From assembly GCA_933822405.4 (NCBI GenBank), contig CAKOGP040001112.1, positions 396,865-460,864 on the forward strand: a stretch of DNA of 64,000 nucleotides, written 5' to 3'. The notes beneath the pieces are model-generated. The model worked only from the letters and a program-made list of their open reading frames with translations, did no database searches and had not been told where the DNA came from. The position numbers and the translations under genes are program-made. The DNA is from Cylindrotheca closterium. Its lineage: Eukaryota; Bacillariophyta; Bacillariophyceae; Bacillariales; Bacillariaceae. Positions 45,432-56,250 of the stretch are shown here, piece by piece (the stretch's first letter is position 1; each line of letters begins with the position of its first letter).

Positions 45432-45634
45432 TTGTAGTTTTGTGAAAGTGCTTGACTAACTTCCCTAAGTACTGCCCAGAAATGTTGTTTTGTGTATGAG
45501 TTCAACTTCCAGATACAGCAAAAGAGTCAACGTATCATTTTTGGTTCATTTTGTTGATGAGTTCGAATGGATGTTACGGCGCGCGAAATATGCGCGTTTC
45601 ATGAAATGCGAAGAGATGAGGGATACTACTGACT

Positions 45635-45656
45635 GGTATTGGTATTGGTATTGGTA
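45635..45656. repeat. GGTATT hexanucleotide microsatellite
   Basis: About three and a half tandem GGTATT units in non-coding sequence. Confidence 0.85.
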
Positions 45657-45658
45657 CA

Positions 45659-45800
45659 GTACTGACATTGAACTACAGTTTGCAGGCTGCTATTAGCATG
45701 AGTAATTCGTTCAATAAGCACGATCCATGAAATGTCGACAGTGAAGGAAGAGTACTGACATTGCGTTACACTCAGCAGCAGGCTTGTATTAGCATGAGCT
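45659..45800. repeat. Imperfect direct repeat, spacing about 91 bp
   Basis: The segment beginning GTACTGACATTG and ending GTATTAGCATGAG-like sequence occurs twice, at about 45659-45706 and 45750-45800, with substitutions and small length differences. It lies 3' of the methyltransferase stop. Confidence 0.6.
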
Positions 45801-45806
45801 ATCTTA

Positions 45807-47231
45807 CTACTTGCGTTCGAACAAATAGTGGGAGACGATCCATTCTTGTCCTCGCTTGTAGCCCCACAATTCGGCACAAGCCAAGAAGAACAAACGCCAG
45901 TTGATGTACCAAAATTTCTCTTTTCCTTCCCCATAGGCCTTTGCCAACACAGGTTGAAGCTTTCCATTCTTCCAGTTCTTGTCCAAATAGTCGAGCCTAG
46001 ACGGGAGACAATTTCGGATTAGTTGGTTCTTCGAAGCTAACCATTCGACCAACAAAGCCATGAACCATGACTTACCATCCGTTAGAGGTCTTCTCATAAT
46101 GCGTTCCATTGACACGCCAGTGATTCATAATAGAAAAGTCTTGGCAAAAGTAAAGCTGCGAAACGAGAGTTGAGCCGATGTGAGATCAACGAGTTCATTA
46201 ATGCCGACGACCAAGTCCAACATATAATGGCTCTAGCAAAACTTACCAGCATGTCATCACTTGGCATGGTTCCACCCGTGAAAAAGTTATCAGCCATCCA
46301 GCCGTCCTCAAAATTGTATGTGAAATCCTTGTGTGTGAAAATGTGGACAAACAACTTTCCTTTGGGTTTCAAGAAACCGTAAACCTTCTTCAAAAGCATG
46401 GAGTAGTTCTTCATGTGTTCAAACCTGCGAGCCGTTATCACAAATGTCAGCCACGCTATTTCCCATGAAATACTGTGACACAATACATACTCACATCTCA
46501 ATAGTCATCGCAAGATCATTATCCTTGACGACATCCAAAGCACCCTTGTCGTCACTAATGTTGCATGTGACGATGTTGATGTTTTGCCAGTTCAATCCTC
46601 GTCTCTTGGCATCGGCATAAATGAATTCACGTTGAGAATTACTGTTGGAAATACTGGTAATCTTGGCGTTAGGAAACTGTAATGATTTGTGCAAAATTTC
46701 GACATGTTGTGAGTGCAACGACGAAACTGAATTAGAACTCAGAAAAACAATACATACTTTCTCACAAAGGTATAGGGTCAAACTTCCCCATCCACATCCA
46801 ATATCTACAATCTTCATTCCATCTTTAACGCCTGCACGTTTGCAGTACATGTCGAGCATGATTTCCTCACTCTCTTCGAAGGTAGTCTTACGGCTTGGCC
46901 AGTAGCCAGACGAATACTTCTTTCTTGGTCCAAGACAAAGGTCGTAGAACTCGGCGGGGACTTCATAATGCTGATCATTAGCCTCATCAGTAGCGATGGC
47001 AATGGTAGGGTTTGTCTTCAACGCTTCGATGGTTTTCATCTTTGCCTCCATTTCATCCTCAGCATCCTTGGCGCGTAGGGTGATGAGAGTGTCCTGCAAA
47101 CGGTAGCGGATTCCCAAACGGATCAAAAAGTCGGGTACAATGCCCATGTAGACAATTGGCATTGCCAAGTCTGTCAACCTTGATGTCACAAGGGTGACAA
47201 CATCGTTCAAACTGTATTGAAAAAGCGACAT
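45807..47231 (-). CDS. CFA-synthase / coclaurine N-methyltransferase-like enzyme
   Basis: SAM-dependent methyltransferase of 367 residues in five exons (47231-46758, 46676-46495, 46424-46247, 46155-46076, 45996-45807), all junctions in phase. Family blocks in order are HYEVPAEFYDLCLGPRKKYS, motif I DIGCGWGSLTLYL, TIEMFEHMKNYSMLLKKVY, KLFVHIFTHKDFTYNFEDGW, FFTGGTMPSDDML and the C-terminal SIMNHWRVNGTHYEKT. The closest general match is the plant/algal coclaurine N-methyltransferase-like branch of the cyclopropane-fatty-acid-synthase family. Substrate (amine or lipid) is unknown. ATG 47231 (MSLFQYSLNDVV) is used; the frame is open further 5' but adds non-conserved sequence. The first intron (81 nt) is a multiple of three without stops. 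Confidence 0.9.
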
Positions 47232-47489
47232 GATGTCGACGACTGCTCTCAACGTCCGTTGTGCGAAAGTGATGTGTGTGATGGGCAGGATCTTCCAAAG
47301 TATTCCGACCCGCCAAGATTCTTGAGTCATCGGATGACGTAGCACAAAGTGGGTCGATTGAGTCAGACATTGGTTGGTTTTCTTGATCATATGATACGGG
47401 TACCGGTATGATACATATCATATGATTTTCTTGACACCTAAACTAAACACTTGAAAATAGTAGGTACAGTACCATACTGCAGGTCTTCA

Positions 47490-48232
47490 CTATTGCATCC
47501 TTTTGAACTCTGCTGGGGAAACATAGTTATTGTTAGACCAAACGCCCACCCGGCTTTTCTTTGCTTTACCCTCTAGTGATTCTAATAGTGCACGATTTCC
47601 GTCATATTCTGCACCTCCCCCAGTATACAGCGTTGCTAGACCTCTCTTTGTGAGTTCTATAGACACATCTTTCTTCGCAAATGGTGGAAAAGAGAAGCGT
47701 TTGGAAGTTTGTACCAGTACCTTCGCAACTGCTCTGCCGTACTGGTCCCTACGGAGTAGCTTAACTCTTACCTTCCTTCCTATCACAAGGTCAGAAGTCA
47801 GTTGCTTTGCTTCTTCCGCGAAAGGTTGAGACAGAGGATATGCATTTCGTTTTTGAAGCTCGGGAGCATCAACGCCATAAATCCGAATGGACAGAGTCTT
47901 CATATGATGGTAGTCAATGTTTTTTGGACACGAAAAGCGAGACGGACAGTGTGCAATCCTGATAGTGTCCCCATCAATGACCCGCAGAACTTTGCCAAAT
48001 ATTGTCTTCTGCTGCTGAAAGTAGTCTTTTGGAATGTCTGCGACAGTGTCAAACTTGACATGAACAAGATGCGATGAAACAAACAAACTGTGAGAGGAGG
48101 ATATGACGGAACACGTATATCTGAGATAGGCAACATTATTCTCCTCACCTGTGGGAATAACAAAGTCGACGCAACAGATATTGACACGAGTACAACAAAG
48201 ATGGATAAGAGACAAGTAAGTGGTGACTGCAT
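47490..48232 (-). CDS. Secreted staphylococcal-nuclease-like protein A
   Basis: SNase-fold nuclease of 215 residues. Exon 1 (48232-48149) is a signal peptide (MQSPLTCLLSIFVVLVSISV...FPQ); exon 2 (48053-47490) holds the catalytic domain. Active-site features of the family are present: VIDGDTIRI, the Arg and Glu of SIRIYGVDAPEL, and RRDQYGRAVAKV, followed by KRGLATLYTGGG. Such enzymes cut DNA and RNA with calcium. Here secretion or an endomembrane location follows from the signal peptide. It is one of a tandem pair with the gene at 48415-49198, with the same intron position and donor sequence. Confidence 0.9.
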
Positions 48233-48414
48233 TTTTTTATAGAATCAAGGTGATGGATGCACCGACTTTTTCAGAATGCGAACAAGCACATTATTTGAGA
48301 GCTTTGCTCAATCGACTTCTCCGACTTACGGCAAAACCCGCAAAATTGGTCGACGGAGTCATAAAATACATCATTCTTGTTACTAAAACTACATACTAAA
48401 CATGAAATTGATTT

Positions 48415-49198
48415 CTATTTCTTTACTTGCTGCTTTGATAGCTTTTGCGTCTTCTTAAATTCTGCTGGGGAAACATAGTTGTCGCTAGACCAAACGCCTC
48501 TCCGACTTTTCTTCGCTTTATCCTCCAATGATTCCAACAGTGCACGATTTCCGTCATATTCTGCTCCACCTCCAGTATACAGCGTGGCTAGACCTCTCTT
48601 TGTGAGTTCTATAGATAAATCTTTCTTGACAAATGGTGGAAAACTGTTGAAGCGTCTGGGAGTCTGTACCTTCGCAACTGCTCGGCCATATTGATCTCGA
48701 CGGAGCAATTTAACTGTGACCTTCTTTCCTAGCACGAGTTCAGAAGCCAGCTGCTTTGATTCTTCCGCAAAAGGTTGAGACGGAGGGTCCGATTTCCGCT
48801 TTTGAAGTTCGGGAGCATCGACACCATAAATTCGAATGGACATTGTCTTGTCGAAAATCTTCTTCTGATTTATGTCAATTTTGGGACACGAAAAACGAGA
48901 CCGACAGTGTGCAATTCGAATAGTATCCCCATCGATTACCCGAGCGACTTCGCCAAATATTGTTTTCTGCTGCTGAAAGTAGTCTTTTGGAATGTCTGCC
49001 ACCGTGTCAAACTTGACATGAAGATTCGAAAAAGCACTCTGTGAGTGGAAAGCTTAGAACACGCATTTTAGAGATACCCGACATTACCCTCCTCACCTGT
49101 GGAAAGAACAAAGCATTCGACAAAGTAAAGAAAGACAATAGTAGGATAAAAATGGACACGAATAGAGTGAGGAGGGGCCGCATTTTTAGGATCATCAT
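48415..49198 (-). CDS. Secreted staphylococcal-nuclease-like protein B
   Basis: A 232-residue paralog of the gene just downstream. Exon 1 (49198-49097) encodes the signal peptide (MRPLLTLFVSIFILLLSFF...FFPQ) and exon 2 (49011-48415) the SNase domain with VIDGDTIRI, SIRIYGVDAPEL and RRDQYGRAVAKV. Most of exon 2 is nearly identical to copy A in protein (for example FDTVADIPKDYFQQQKTIFG and GLATLYTGGGAEYDGNRALL); the signal peptides differ. The intron of both copies starts GTGAGGAG after FPQ and ends ATGTCAAG before FDTV. Copy B ends in a longer Lys/Gln-rich tail. Met1 or the adjacent Met2 could be used. Confidence 0.9.
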
Positions 49199-49478
49199 TG
49201 CAATTTGTTTTTGTTGGCAATATCTCGCATAAAAATATTTTGCGCATTGACCAGTCGACTTCTCCGACCACAACCTGTAACCCACAAAATCTGACTATAC
49301 CTACTGTATCATATCAAATAAGTCTCAACGTCGAACGGAACAAAATCTTTACATGAGATCTGACCTTCACACATCTTGAAGCGAAAGGCAAATTTTAACG
49401 AGAGATCTGAATTTGTTGAAATTCACACTTCAATGCAACAGGGAGGATATTGACTGGAATCGTGTGCATTTCAGTAGT

Positions 49479-50968
49479 ATGTGGGAAGCGACAGGACAAG
49501 AAAGAGAATACATGTGGTGGATTGGCGTAGCGTTCGGGCTTGGATTTGTGTTTCTTATTTTGGTATGGTATGTTTTGAGTGTACACAGGACATCACTGAG
49601 ACCCGAGATCATCGCTAACAATCAATACTGTCTCTTTTTTGTTCGATGCATGCATTGTTGCATTTGATGGATTGTGTTTTTGTTTGATTCACATCTTCGC
49701 CACATCTGATGAATGCGATAAGCCTTCTAAAAATCAGCAGCAGATTGAAAAAGTTAAGAAAACGAAGTACAGAACAGAACAGAGCAACTCGAAATGAGGG
49801 ACAAGGAGCTTCAAATCAAAGAAACCTGCCAGAAGAAAGCTCAGCAGATGGGTTCAGCGATCTAGATGAGCTCGCAAATCTTGAAGAACAGCTTGAAATC
49901 GAACAATTTCTGGCAGAAATACGTTCTTCAGAAGTTCAGTCATCCACAATATCCCTATCGACACAGGCAAGGAAGGAATTCATTGCGAATATTCTAATTT
50001 CACAGGTAAATCTTTCATCTTTTTGCCCGTCGTTGTTGCAACGTGCTCGTGTACTCACAACTTTTAAAACTGAAAAGAGGGTCAGTATGGTCCAAGATGA
50101 GAGCAAAGATGACTCAGAAGAAAACGACAAGGAGAGTGACTTATTCATATGCCGGTCGATTAGTGGCGAAGACACAAAAGAATCTGGCGATTCAATGGCA
50201 GCCGGAAGACCGCAATGTGCAATTTGTCTATTGGATTATGCCGATGGTGATGCGATTTGTTGGTCCCACAACAAACGGTGCAATCATCACTTTCATAAAG
50301 GTTGCATGGTGGAATGGCTCAAGTCAAATGATGAGTGCCCATTATGCCGCAACAACTATCTTGCACTCAGTGACGATGATCGCACAGAAGTGGATGGAAA
50401 CTCTTCCTTGCCGGATGACCCATCAGTTTTCTCTCAAGGTACCTATGGTTTGCCTTCCATAATTCATAGTGACTCGAGTTTTGAGAGCGAGCCACCCTAC
50501 CGCATAGACCTGGATCCGGTCGTCTTCCGGGCGCCAAACATGGAAGATTGTATTCGTCAGGACAATGTTTCTGCAGTCACTTCCAGCGATGGTAGCATCT
50601 ACACGGAAAACGACTCATGGAGTCATAGTGACGAAGTGGAAGAAGAAGGCGCTGGTAGTATCATTGGTAATTCAGACGCTTGGAGCTGCCCGAGTGTCAA
50701 TGACGTCGAAGACCTGCCAAGCACCGACAACTTTGCAATCGAGCATCGACCACGGAATCGACAAAGCACTGAAGAAAGCACTGCACAAATAGTACAGCGT
50801 GGTACCAACCAAGAAGTTAGTCTAGAGCTGGATGATTTGATTGTAGACGGGCTGATGCTACAGCTGGAAAAGAGACCAAGTAGCCGAGAAGTACCAATTG
50901 GTATTGATCTTGAGAGCGAATCCTGTACTAGCGTCTATACTAGAAGCAGTGATGGAAACTTCGGCTGA
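49479..50968 (+). CDS. Membrane-anchored RING-H2 protein
   Basis: Putative E3 ubiquitin ligase. Exon 1 (49479-49567) encodes MWEATGQEREYMWWIGVAFG and a transmembrane helix. Exon 2 starts at 49738 with SSRLKKLRKRST, giving 439 residues to the stop at 50968. The RING-H2 finger reads CAICLLDYADGDAI...CNHHFHKGCMVEWLK...CPLC. Ser/Asp-rich disordered sequence fills the C-terminal half. A further 72-nt in-frame intron is possible (50006-50077, GTAAAT donor, GAAAAG acceptor); removing it gives 415 residues. The acceptor at 49736-49740 is CAGCAG, so one serine may be optional. The layout resembles plant ATL-type ligases. Substrates unknown. Confidence 0.85.
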
Positions 50969-51525
50969 TTCAGTCTTGCAAATGATATCTGCAATTTGCA
51001 ATAGTGCAACACACAGTCACAAGAAGTCGCAAAGTTTATCATCTGTTCTACATCCAGACCAGGTGTACATGCAGTTCATTCCTTTTAGCAATGAACCTCA
51101 ATTTCGTAGCAACATAGCAACATCATTGTGATTCCTAGAACAAAAACTGCTTGAAACAAGAAGAGACTACGGTACTCGTATTCCTAGTAGGTAGAGACAC
51201 CAATATCAAAATGGTTGGAGTTTACAGATACTGGCGGAGTGCAGCAACGTCATTCTGATTCCTAGAACAAGACTGCTTGAAACAAGAGACTGCGGTGCTC
51301 GTACTAGTATACCGGTCGGAAGAGACACCAGTATCATACTGTAATGAGTGGAGTTTACAGGTACTAGCGGAGTGCCAAGTTGAAGCCTGTCCGTTTGCCG
51401 TATCGGTGATGTTTCTAGCTAGAATCCGATGTCTCCAACGTCCAATGGACCTCTCTGATGTCACAACCCCACGACGACCCAACACTACACTACGGTACAG
51501 CAAGCTTCCTCAAAGCTGTTATATA
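50969..51525. other. Intergenic containing a tandem duplication
   Basis: Between the RING-H2 gene and the secreted coiled-coil gene. Most of it is the two-copy repeat at 51116-51374. The frame of the next gene is open upstream through the second repeat copy, but without conserved sequence. Confidence 0.55.
51116..51374. repeat. Two-copy tandem repeat, period about 127 bp
   Basis: Copy 1 (51116-51242) and copy 2 (51243 to about 51374) align along their whole length: GATTCCTAGAACA, CTGCTTGAAACAAGA, GGTAGAGACACCA-like, GGAGTTTACAG and GCGGAGTGC recur in order, with substitutions and small indels. The repeat sits directly upstream of the secreted coiled-coil gene at 51526. Confidence 0.85.
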
Positions 51526-52125
51526 ATGAAAATTGCTCAACTTCTCATCTCTCTCCTCTTATGGCGAGCTAGCACATCCCCCTTGACCTTTGCCGCAGCA
51601 CAAGAGGACCACATGGTTGATGCCCCGTCCGAGCAACAAGTGGAAGAACCATCAGATGAGATTCCTGCACCAAATTGCGATGAGGTTTGTTCCGAAAGAC
51701 TTGCTGCTGCTGCATCGATCGCAAATGTCGACAAAGAGAACCTATGGGCGCAAATCAACAACTTGCAAGAAGCGCTTAGACGAGCTGAACAACAACTGGC
51801 GGATGCCAACAGAGAAAAGGACGATGTTGCTTCTAGGCTTCAGCGAGATATTGAGGGTGTGAGCGCCAGTAGGAGAGAATGTGACGATACCGTAGGATCG
51901 TTGAGGCACCAGATTGCACAAATCAAGTCATCCTTGGCGTCATCAAGTGAAGAGAGTGCGAAGCTTGCCGGTGACTTGTTCCTGGTCAACCAAGACCTTG
52001 CAATTTACCAAGAAAAGATTTTCCATGTCAATTCAGATCTATTACTGGCTGAAATTAAGAAAGTCATTGATTTCATCAAGGCAAAAGTCAACTTGCTATT
52101 GTCCAAGACAGGCATCAAGAAATAA
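51526..52125 (+). CDS. Secreted coiled-coil protein, unknown
   Basis: A 199-residue protein from ATG 51526: signal peptide (MKIAQLLISLLLWRAST, cleavage likely before AQEDHM), an acidic Pro/Glu segment, a Cys pair (NCDEVCSE), then a coiled coil of about 100 residues (ENLWAQINNLQEALRRAEQQ...). The C-terminal amphipathic, Lys-rich helix (VIDFIKAKVNLLLSKTGIKK) could associate with membranes. The frame is open further upstream through a repeat, but those residues show no conservation and the signal peptide supports the later start. Family not recognised. Confidence 0.7.
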   Translation: MKIAQLLISLLLWRASTSPLTFAAAQEDHMVDAPSEQQVEEPSDEIPAPNCDEVCSERLAAAASIANVDKENLWAQINNLQEALRRAEQQLADANREKDDVASRLQRDIEGVSASRRECDDTVGSLRHQIAQIKSSLASSSEESAKLAGDLFLVNQDLAIYQEKIFHVNSDLLLAEIKKVIDFIKAKVNLLLSKTGIKK

Positions 52126-52434
52126 GTACCAACTAATCCTACACAAAAAGTTTTGCTCAGTCAAATATATGATTACAGCTCTTATCACTATAGGACTATG
52201 CCAATTTGACTATCATGATTGTATTCAATTCCTTTGTACCCTGTCACTCATGACAAACAGCCAAGGTACGACTACCGGTACACAAGGATGAGGTGACTAG
52301 CTAATAGGGACTAAATTATTCCATGCATTTCAGCGATCAAGCCGTGTCATGGCCGGCACGCGTATTTTGTTTTCTGTGTTTTAGCGACACATTTTCAGGT
52401 GGACACCGACATATTCAGAGACAGTGCGGTGAAG
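52126..52434. other. Intergenic / 5' leader
   Basis: About 310 bases upstream of the gene at 52435. A TTTTCAG|G acceptor-like site at about 52398 is compatible with a 5'-UTR intron. Nothing else is supported. Confidence 0.4.
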
Positions 52435-53172
52435 ATGGCAACAGCAGCTCCTCTCGTTCCAAGCAGCCCAGCGTCCATCGCGTTTGTATTGGGTTCTCCA
52501 TCGCGCGATTTCGTCTCCAGGGAGGATGTTCGAGAGCAGAAGATTAGAAAACTTCAAACGAATCTTGTTCGATACTCTCGTTTGAATGACAAGAAAATGG
52601 TTCTGCGAAGTTTGGAAGAAGCTACTTTTCTTACATCCCTTGAGCTCGATGTCGCTGATCAAAGCGAATATTCCAGTTTTGATCTAGAAACTGAAATTAT
52701 CACTCATACCACACTTGATGTTAATGGCTTGCAATTTTTGCAACAGGGTGAAAGCGGCAAAGACACAAGAAACGGACTCGCAATGTTGAAAATGTTTTGT
52801 GATCGCATGTGCGACGACAACAGCGTCAACGTGCATCACCGGGCCGTGTACAAAACCTTGATTCCAAAGATGGCCCCTTCTACCGCTTCAGCAGATCCCT
52901 ATTTCCGATTGAACTCTCTTTTGGGAAGCTCTGATCTCTTGGTAATGCCCATAACTCAAAACCAAATCATTCCAATCGAACTGAATCTTTTCGCTTCGGG
53001 CGGAAGCGTTCACATGAGAATGACCGAGAAATTCAGGTTTGGTCTTTTTCGAAAAGTTGACGTGAAGCACAACACCCCATGGATTACTGTCGAAGCAACC
53101 TCTACGGAACGAGCGAATTTTGGAACTGGCGAGAGCACCCGCTTCTTGAATTTGTCGGTAGCCGATGCATAA
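52435..53172 (+). CDS. Conserved-looking soluble protein, unknown
   Basis: A 245-residue protein from ATG 52435 (MATAAPLVPSSPASIAFVLG). An N-terminal Ser/Pro-rich segment leads to a charged helix (REDVREQKIRKLQTNLVRYS) and a mixed alpha/beta region ending NFGTGESTRFLNLSVADA. There is no signal peptide, membrane segment or recognised motif. The regular amphipathic composition and long single frame support a real gene. AATAAA at 53192-53197, 20 bases after the stop, could be its polyadenylation signal. Convergent with FtsZ (141 bases). Confidence 0.65.
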   Translation: MATAAPLVPSSPASIAFVLGSPSRDFVSREDVREQKIRKLQTNLVRYSRLNDKKMVLRSLEEATFLTSLELDVADQSEYSSFDLETEIITHTTLDVNGLQFLQQGESGKDTRNGLAMLKMFCDRMCDDNSVNVHHRAVYKTLIPKMAPSTASADPYFRLNSLLGSSDLLVMPITQNQIIPIELNLFASGGSVHMRMTEKFRFGLFRKVDVKHNTPWITVEATSTERANFGTGESTRFLNLSVADA

Positions 53173-53313
53173 CATTAGAAATAGCTGTGACAATAAAAGT
53201 GCACGTATCGGTAGTTGCTGTTGTAAAATAACTTTAGTGTGAATAATAAACGGGATAGGCCTAGAGTTGCGGCCCATATAATGCAAAAAGCAACTTTGGC
53301 TATTTTAAAATTC

Positions 53314-54537
53314 TCAATAATAGTCAAGGCGGTCAATGCCTGTAGCAACAAGGCTAACCCGAATCTTGCCCTCTAGCGATTTGTCATGTGTACTGCCAAA
53401 GATAATATTGGCATTTTCGTCTGCTACTTTGCCTGTGATGAGCTGTGCTGCTCGGTCGACCTCATAAAGCGTCATATCTGATCCACCCGAAATATTAACA
53501 AGGACTCCCTTGGCGGAAGAAATGTCAAGGGATAAACCAAGCAGAGGATTTCCCAAAGCTTGCTCTGCTGCTTTTATCGCCCTGTCTTCTGGATCATCCG
53601 ATACGCCAGTACCCATGATGGCGTTTCCCATATCTGACATTACTGATCTGACATCAGCGAAATCGAGGTTGATGATTCCAGGCGATGTCATCAGTTCTGA
53701 GACGGTCTTCACACCTCCCAAAAGAACGTCGTCTGCCATCTGGAATGCGTCAGCAAAGGTTGTTTCTGGTCCAGAAATTTCAAAGAGATTTTGGTTGGGA
53801 ATTACAATCAAAGTGTCTACGACTTCAGCAAGACGGTCAATGCCCTCCAAAGCCAATCTTCTTCGATGAGTTCCTTCAAAGTTGAATGGCATGGTGACAA
53901 CTCCAATAGTCATGATATCCATTTCATAACAGATATCAGCAATCACTGGAGCAGCTCCTGTCCCTGTTCCGCCTCCCATACCAGCGGTAATGAAGACCAA
54001 GTGAGAACCCTCAACAGCTTTCTTGATTTCTTCTCTAGATTCTTCCGCTGCCATACGGCCAGCATCTGGATTGGCGCCACAACCAAGACCTTTTGTCAAT
54101 TCAGCACCAATTTGGATTTTGGTGTCAGCTCTACTGGTGGCCAGGTGCTGTGCATCAGTATTGAGTGCAGCGAACTCGACCCCCTTCAATTTGTTCGTGA
54201 CCATGTTATTCAGAGCATTTCCACCGGCACCTCCAACACCAATTACCTTAATCTTTGGAGCAAATTGATTAATGAGGGCAGCATCTACAGGAAAAGTTTC
54301 CTCCTTTCGAATTAGAGTCTCGTTGAATTCAATTGGCTTTTCCTCCTTTGGCTTTTCTTCTACGGGTGGCTTTGCTTTGTTCTTCATCAGAGATTTGAGT
54401 TGTTCGTCCGCAACATTTGATTGCTTACGTGTACTGTGACCCGAAAATCTAAACGAAGCAATTTGCTGCATTGCTGGAGCAAGCGAACGGCGCGAGACCA
54501 ATCCAGGCACAATACGTGCGGCAGTCACTGAAAACAT
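53314..54537 (-). CDS. ftsZ: Mitochondrial-type FtsZ
   Basis: Tubulin-like GTPase of 407 residues that forms the division ring. The first 30 residues ([20 protein letters not shown]...) are Arg/Ser/Ala-rich with no acidic residue, a mitochondrial presequence, and there is no ER signal peptide. The GTPase core is complete: [27 protein letters not shown], the tubulin signature [16 protein letters not shown] and [15 protein letters not shown]. The protein stops shortly after the core ([14 protein letters not shown]), so the variable linker and conserved C-terminal peptide of bacterial FtsZ are missing. Mitochondrial FtsZ of alpha-proteobacterial origin is known to persist in stramenopiles. Intronless. 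Confidence 0.95.
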   Translation of the reverse strand: MFSVTAARIVPGLVSRRSLAPAMQQIASFRFSGHSTRKQSNVADEQLKSLMKNKAKPPVEEKPKEEKPIEFNETLIRKEETFPVDAALINQFAPKIKVIGVGGAGGNALNNMVTNKLKGVEFAALNTDAQHLATSRADTKIQIGAELTKGLGCGANPDAGRMAAEESREEIKKAVEGSHLVFITAGMGGGTGTGAAPVIADICYEMDIMTIGVVTMPFNFEGTHRRRLALEGIDRLAEVVDTLIVIPNQNLFEISGPETTFADAFQMADDVLLGGVKTVSELMTSPGIINLDFADVRSVMSDMGNAIMGTGVSDDPEDRAIKAAEQALGNPLLGLSLDISSAKGVLVNISGGSDMTLYEVDRAAQLITGKVADENANIIFGSTHDKSLEGKIRVSLVATGIDRLDYY

Positions 54538-54787
54538 TGTATAAAAGCTTTAACAATTCGCAGAGGTCACTGCACTACGAATGATATGGTCTTCTTATTA
54601 ATATTAGCTTTGCAACAATGAATTCTTGAAAAAGCGGAATGCATACGTGGGTTTTCTACGTGGGACAGTCGAAGGGGTCAAATTTGGTCGAAGGGATCGA
54701 AAAATGCCAAACCAACGAAACTAAACAAAACCTAAACAAATTTCAAATCGCATTTCGCTGAAACAGGAGAACGCTTCATCATTCGGA

Positions 54788-56171
54788 ATGAGGAGATTCA
54801 TACCTTCTCTCCTATTGTGGGGGACACTAGCTATTGTAAATGGAAAAGAATTCAAACCAATTATTCGAACAGAGAGTACATCGGAACTCTTTGAACGTTC
54901 CAAGAAAATCGAAGTCATCGGCCCTACTATATTTCCGAAACCGACCCGATATTTGAATGAATCCGCTGTAGTGGTTGTAGAGCCTGCTATTGGAAGACAC
55001 AGGGTGAGTTCGAAAGTGACAAAGGATGTCGATAATGCTAGTGGAAGTTGCACTAACATTTCCCAATTCTCTCAACCTGCAGCCTGATAAAGATGTTGTC
55101 ATGGCCTACGCAGAAGGGTATGGATTGCCGTATTACATTTGTTTTATTGATACACTGCGGCAGACTGGTTTTGACGGGGATATCGTATTGGCCATTGCAG
55201 ACTATAATCTACTTGAGGCGCACGTTTTGGATTACTTGAAGGAACAGGATAACGTCGTCGTCTACATTCACGAATTGCGTTGTTTCACTTCGAAAGGTGA
55301 GCACAGCCCACGTATCAAGAAGAATGGTCAACTCGATATTTTCCAAATGTGCCAGCTGCACGATGTATATGGATGGAAAGATGAGGACGGTAACGTGATC
55401 GAAAAAGCCGAGGATAAACGCATTGGCAGAGTGGTAGCGACCCTTCGATACGAATGGTATTGGATTTGGGCTCAGGAATACAACCCAGACTCTTGGATCA
55501 TGCTCATTGATGCTCGTGATAGCTACTTCCAAACGGATCCATTCGCTGACGTACCGAGAAATCAAGGAGGACTCTTATACTTCTTTGGAGAGAACACGGA
55601 GGCTACTAGACTTGGTAAATCGACAAAGAACGCCAACTGGCTCCGAAGAAGTTATGGCGAAGGAACGCTTCAAGCGCTGCAAGAAAAGCCCACAATCTGT
55701 TCTGGATCTACAATGGGTGAGCAAGTAGCCATCGAAACATACTTGCGAGCCATGGTGAATGAATGGGATGAAACGGATATCAAAATGACTGGAGCTGATC
55801 AAGGTAAGTTATCAGCACACAGTCGAGCAAGCACTTCATCTTTTCTTCTGCATAGCGCATCTCATATCTATTCCAAAGGTTTCCACAACTATATATACTA
55901 TAGTAGCAAGCTTGCAAGCGCTGAAACCATCAAAAGGTTGGTGGTCTGGGAACAAGGAAAGGGCATCATCAACAACCTTGGAGCACTCCGAACAAAGAAG
56001 TTTGAGGAGTGGGGGTTCTACGACACTGAGACGTCTGATGTGTACAATTGGGACGGAAGACTGAGTCCAGTGGTTCATCAGTATGATAGAGATAACCATC
56101 TACACAATCACATTGTCCGCGAGCGGTTCAAGGACATGAAGAACGAGTGGATGAAGAACCATAACAAATAA
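54788..56171 (+). CDS. Secretory glycosyltransferase-like protein
   Basis: Three exons (54788-55003, 55083-55803, 55879-56171; introns of 79 and 75 nt) encode 409 residues. A signal peptide (MRRFIPSLLLWGTLAIVNG) begins the protein. The main domain looks like a nucleotide-sugar transferase: AYAEGYGLPYYICFIDTLRQ, FDGDIVLAIADYN, YEWYWIWAQEY, then SWIMLIDARDSYFQTDPF, where the D-x-R-D segment could replace a DxD metal site. TICSGSTMGEQVAIETYLRA and TGADQGFHNYIYY follow. The lumenal location (ER/Golgi) is inferred. Donor and acceptor sugars are unknown and the exact family is not certain. Confidence 0.8.
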
Positions 56172-56250
56172 TCTAAGTCTGTGGTACTATTGTAGGCCTT
56201 CAAATTATCCCAATCATATATTCCACACACAAAATCATTTGAAATCGAGG

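Larger units (their letters stand above)
45432..45806. other. Intergenic with imperfect repeats
   Basis: Region upstream of the small basic gene and 3' of the methyltransferase gene. It contains a GGTATT run (45635-45656) and an imperfect direct repeat (45659-45706 and 45750-45800). No gene is supported. Confidence 0.55.
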
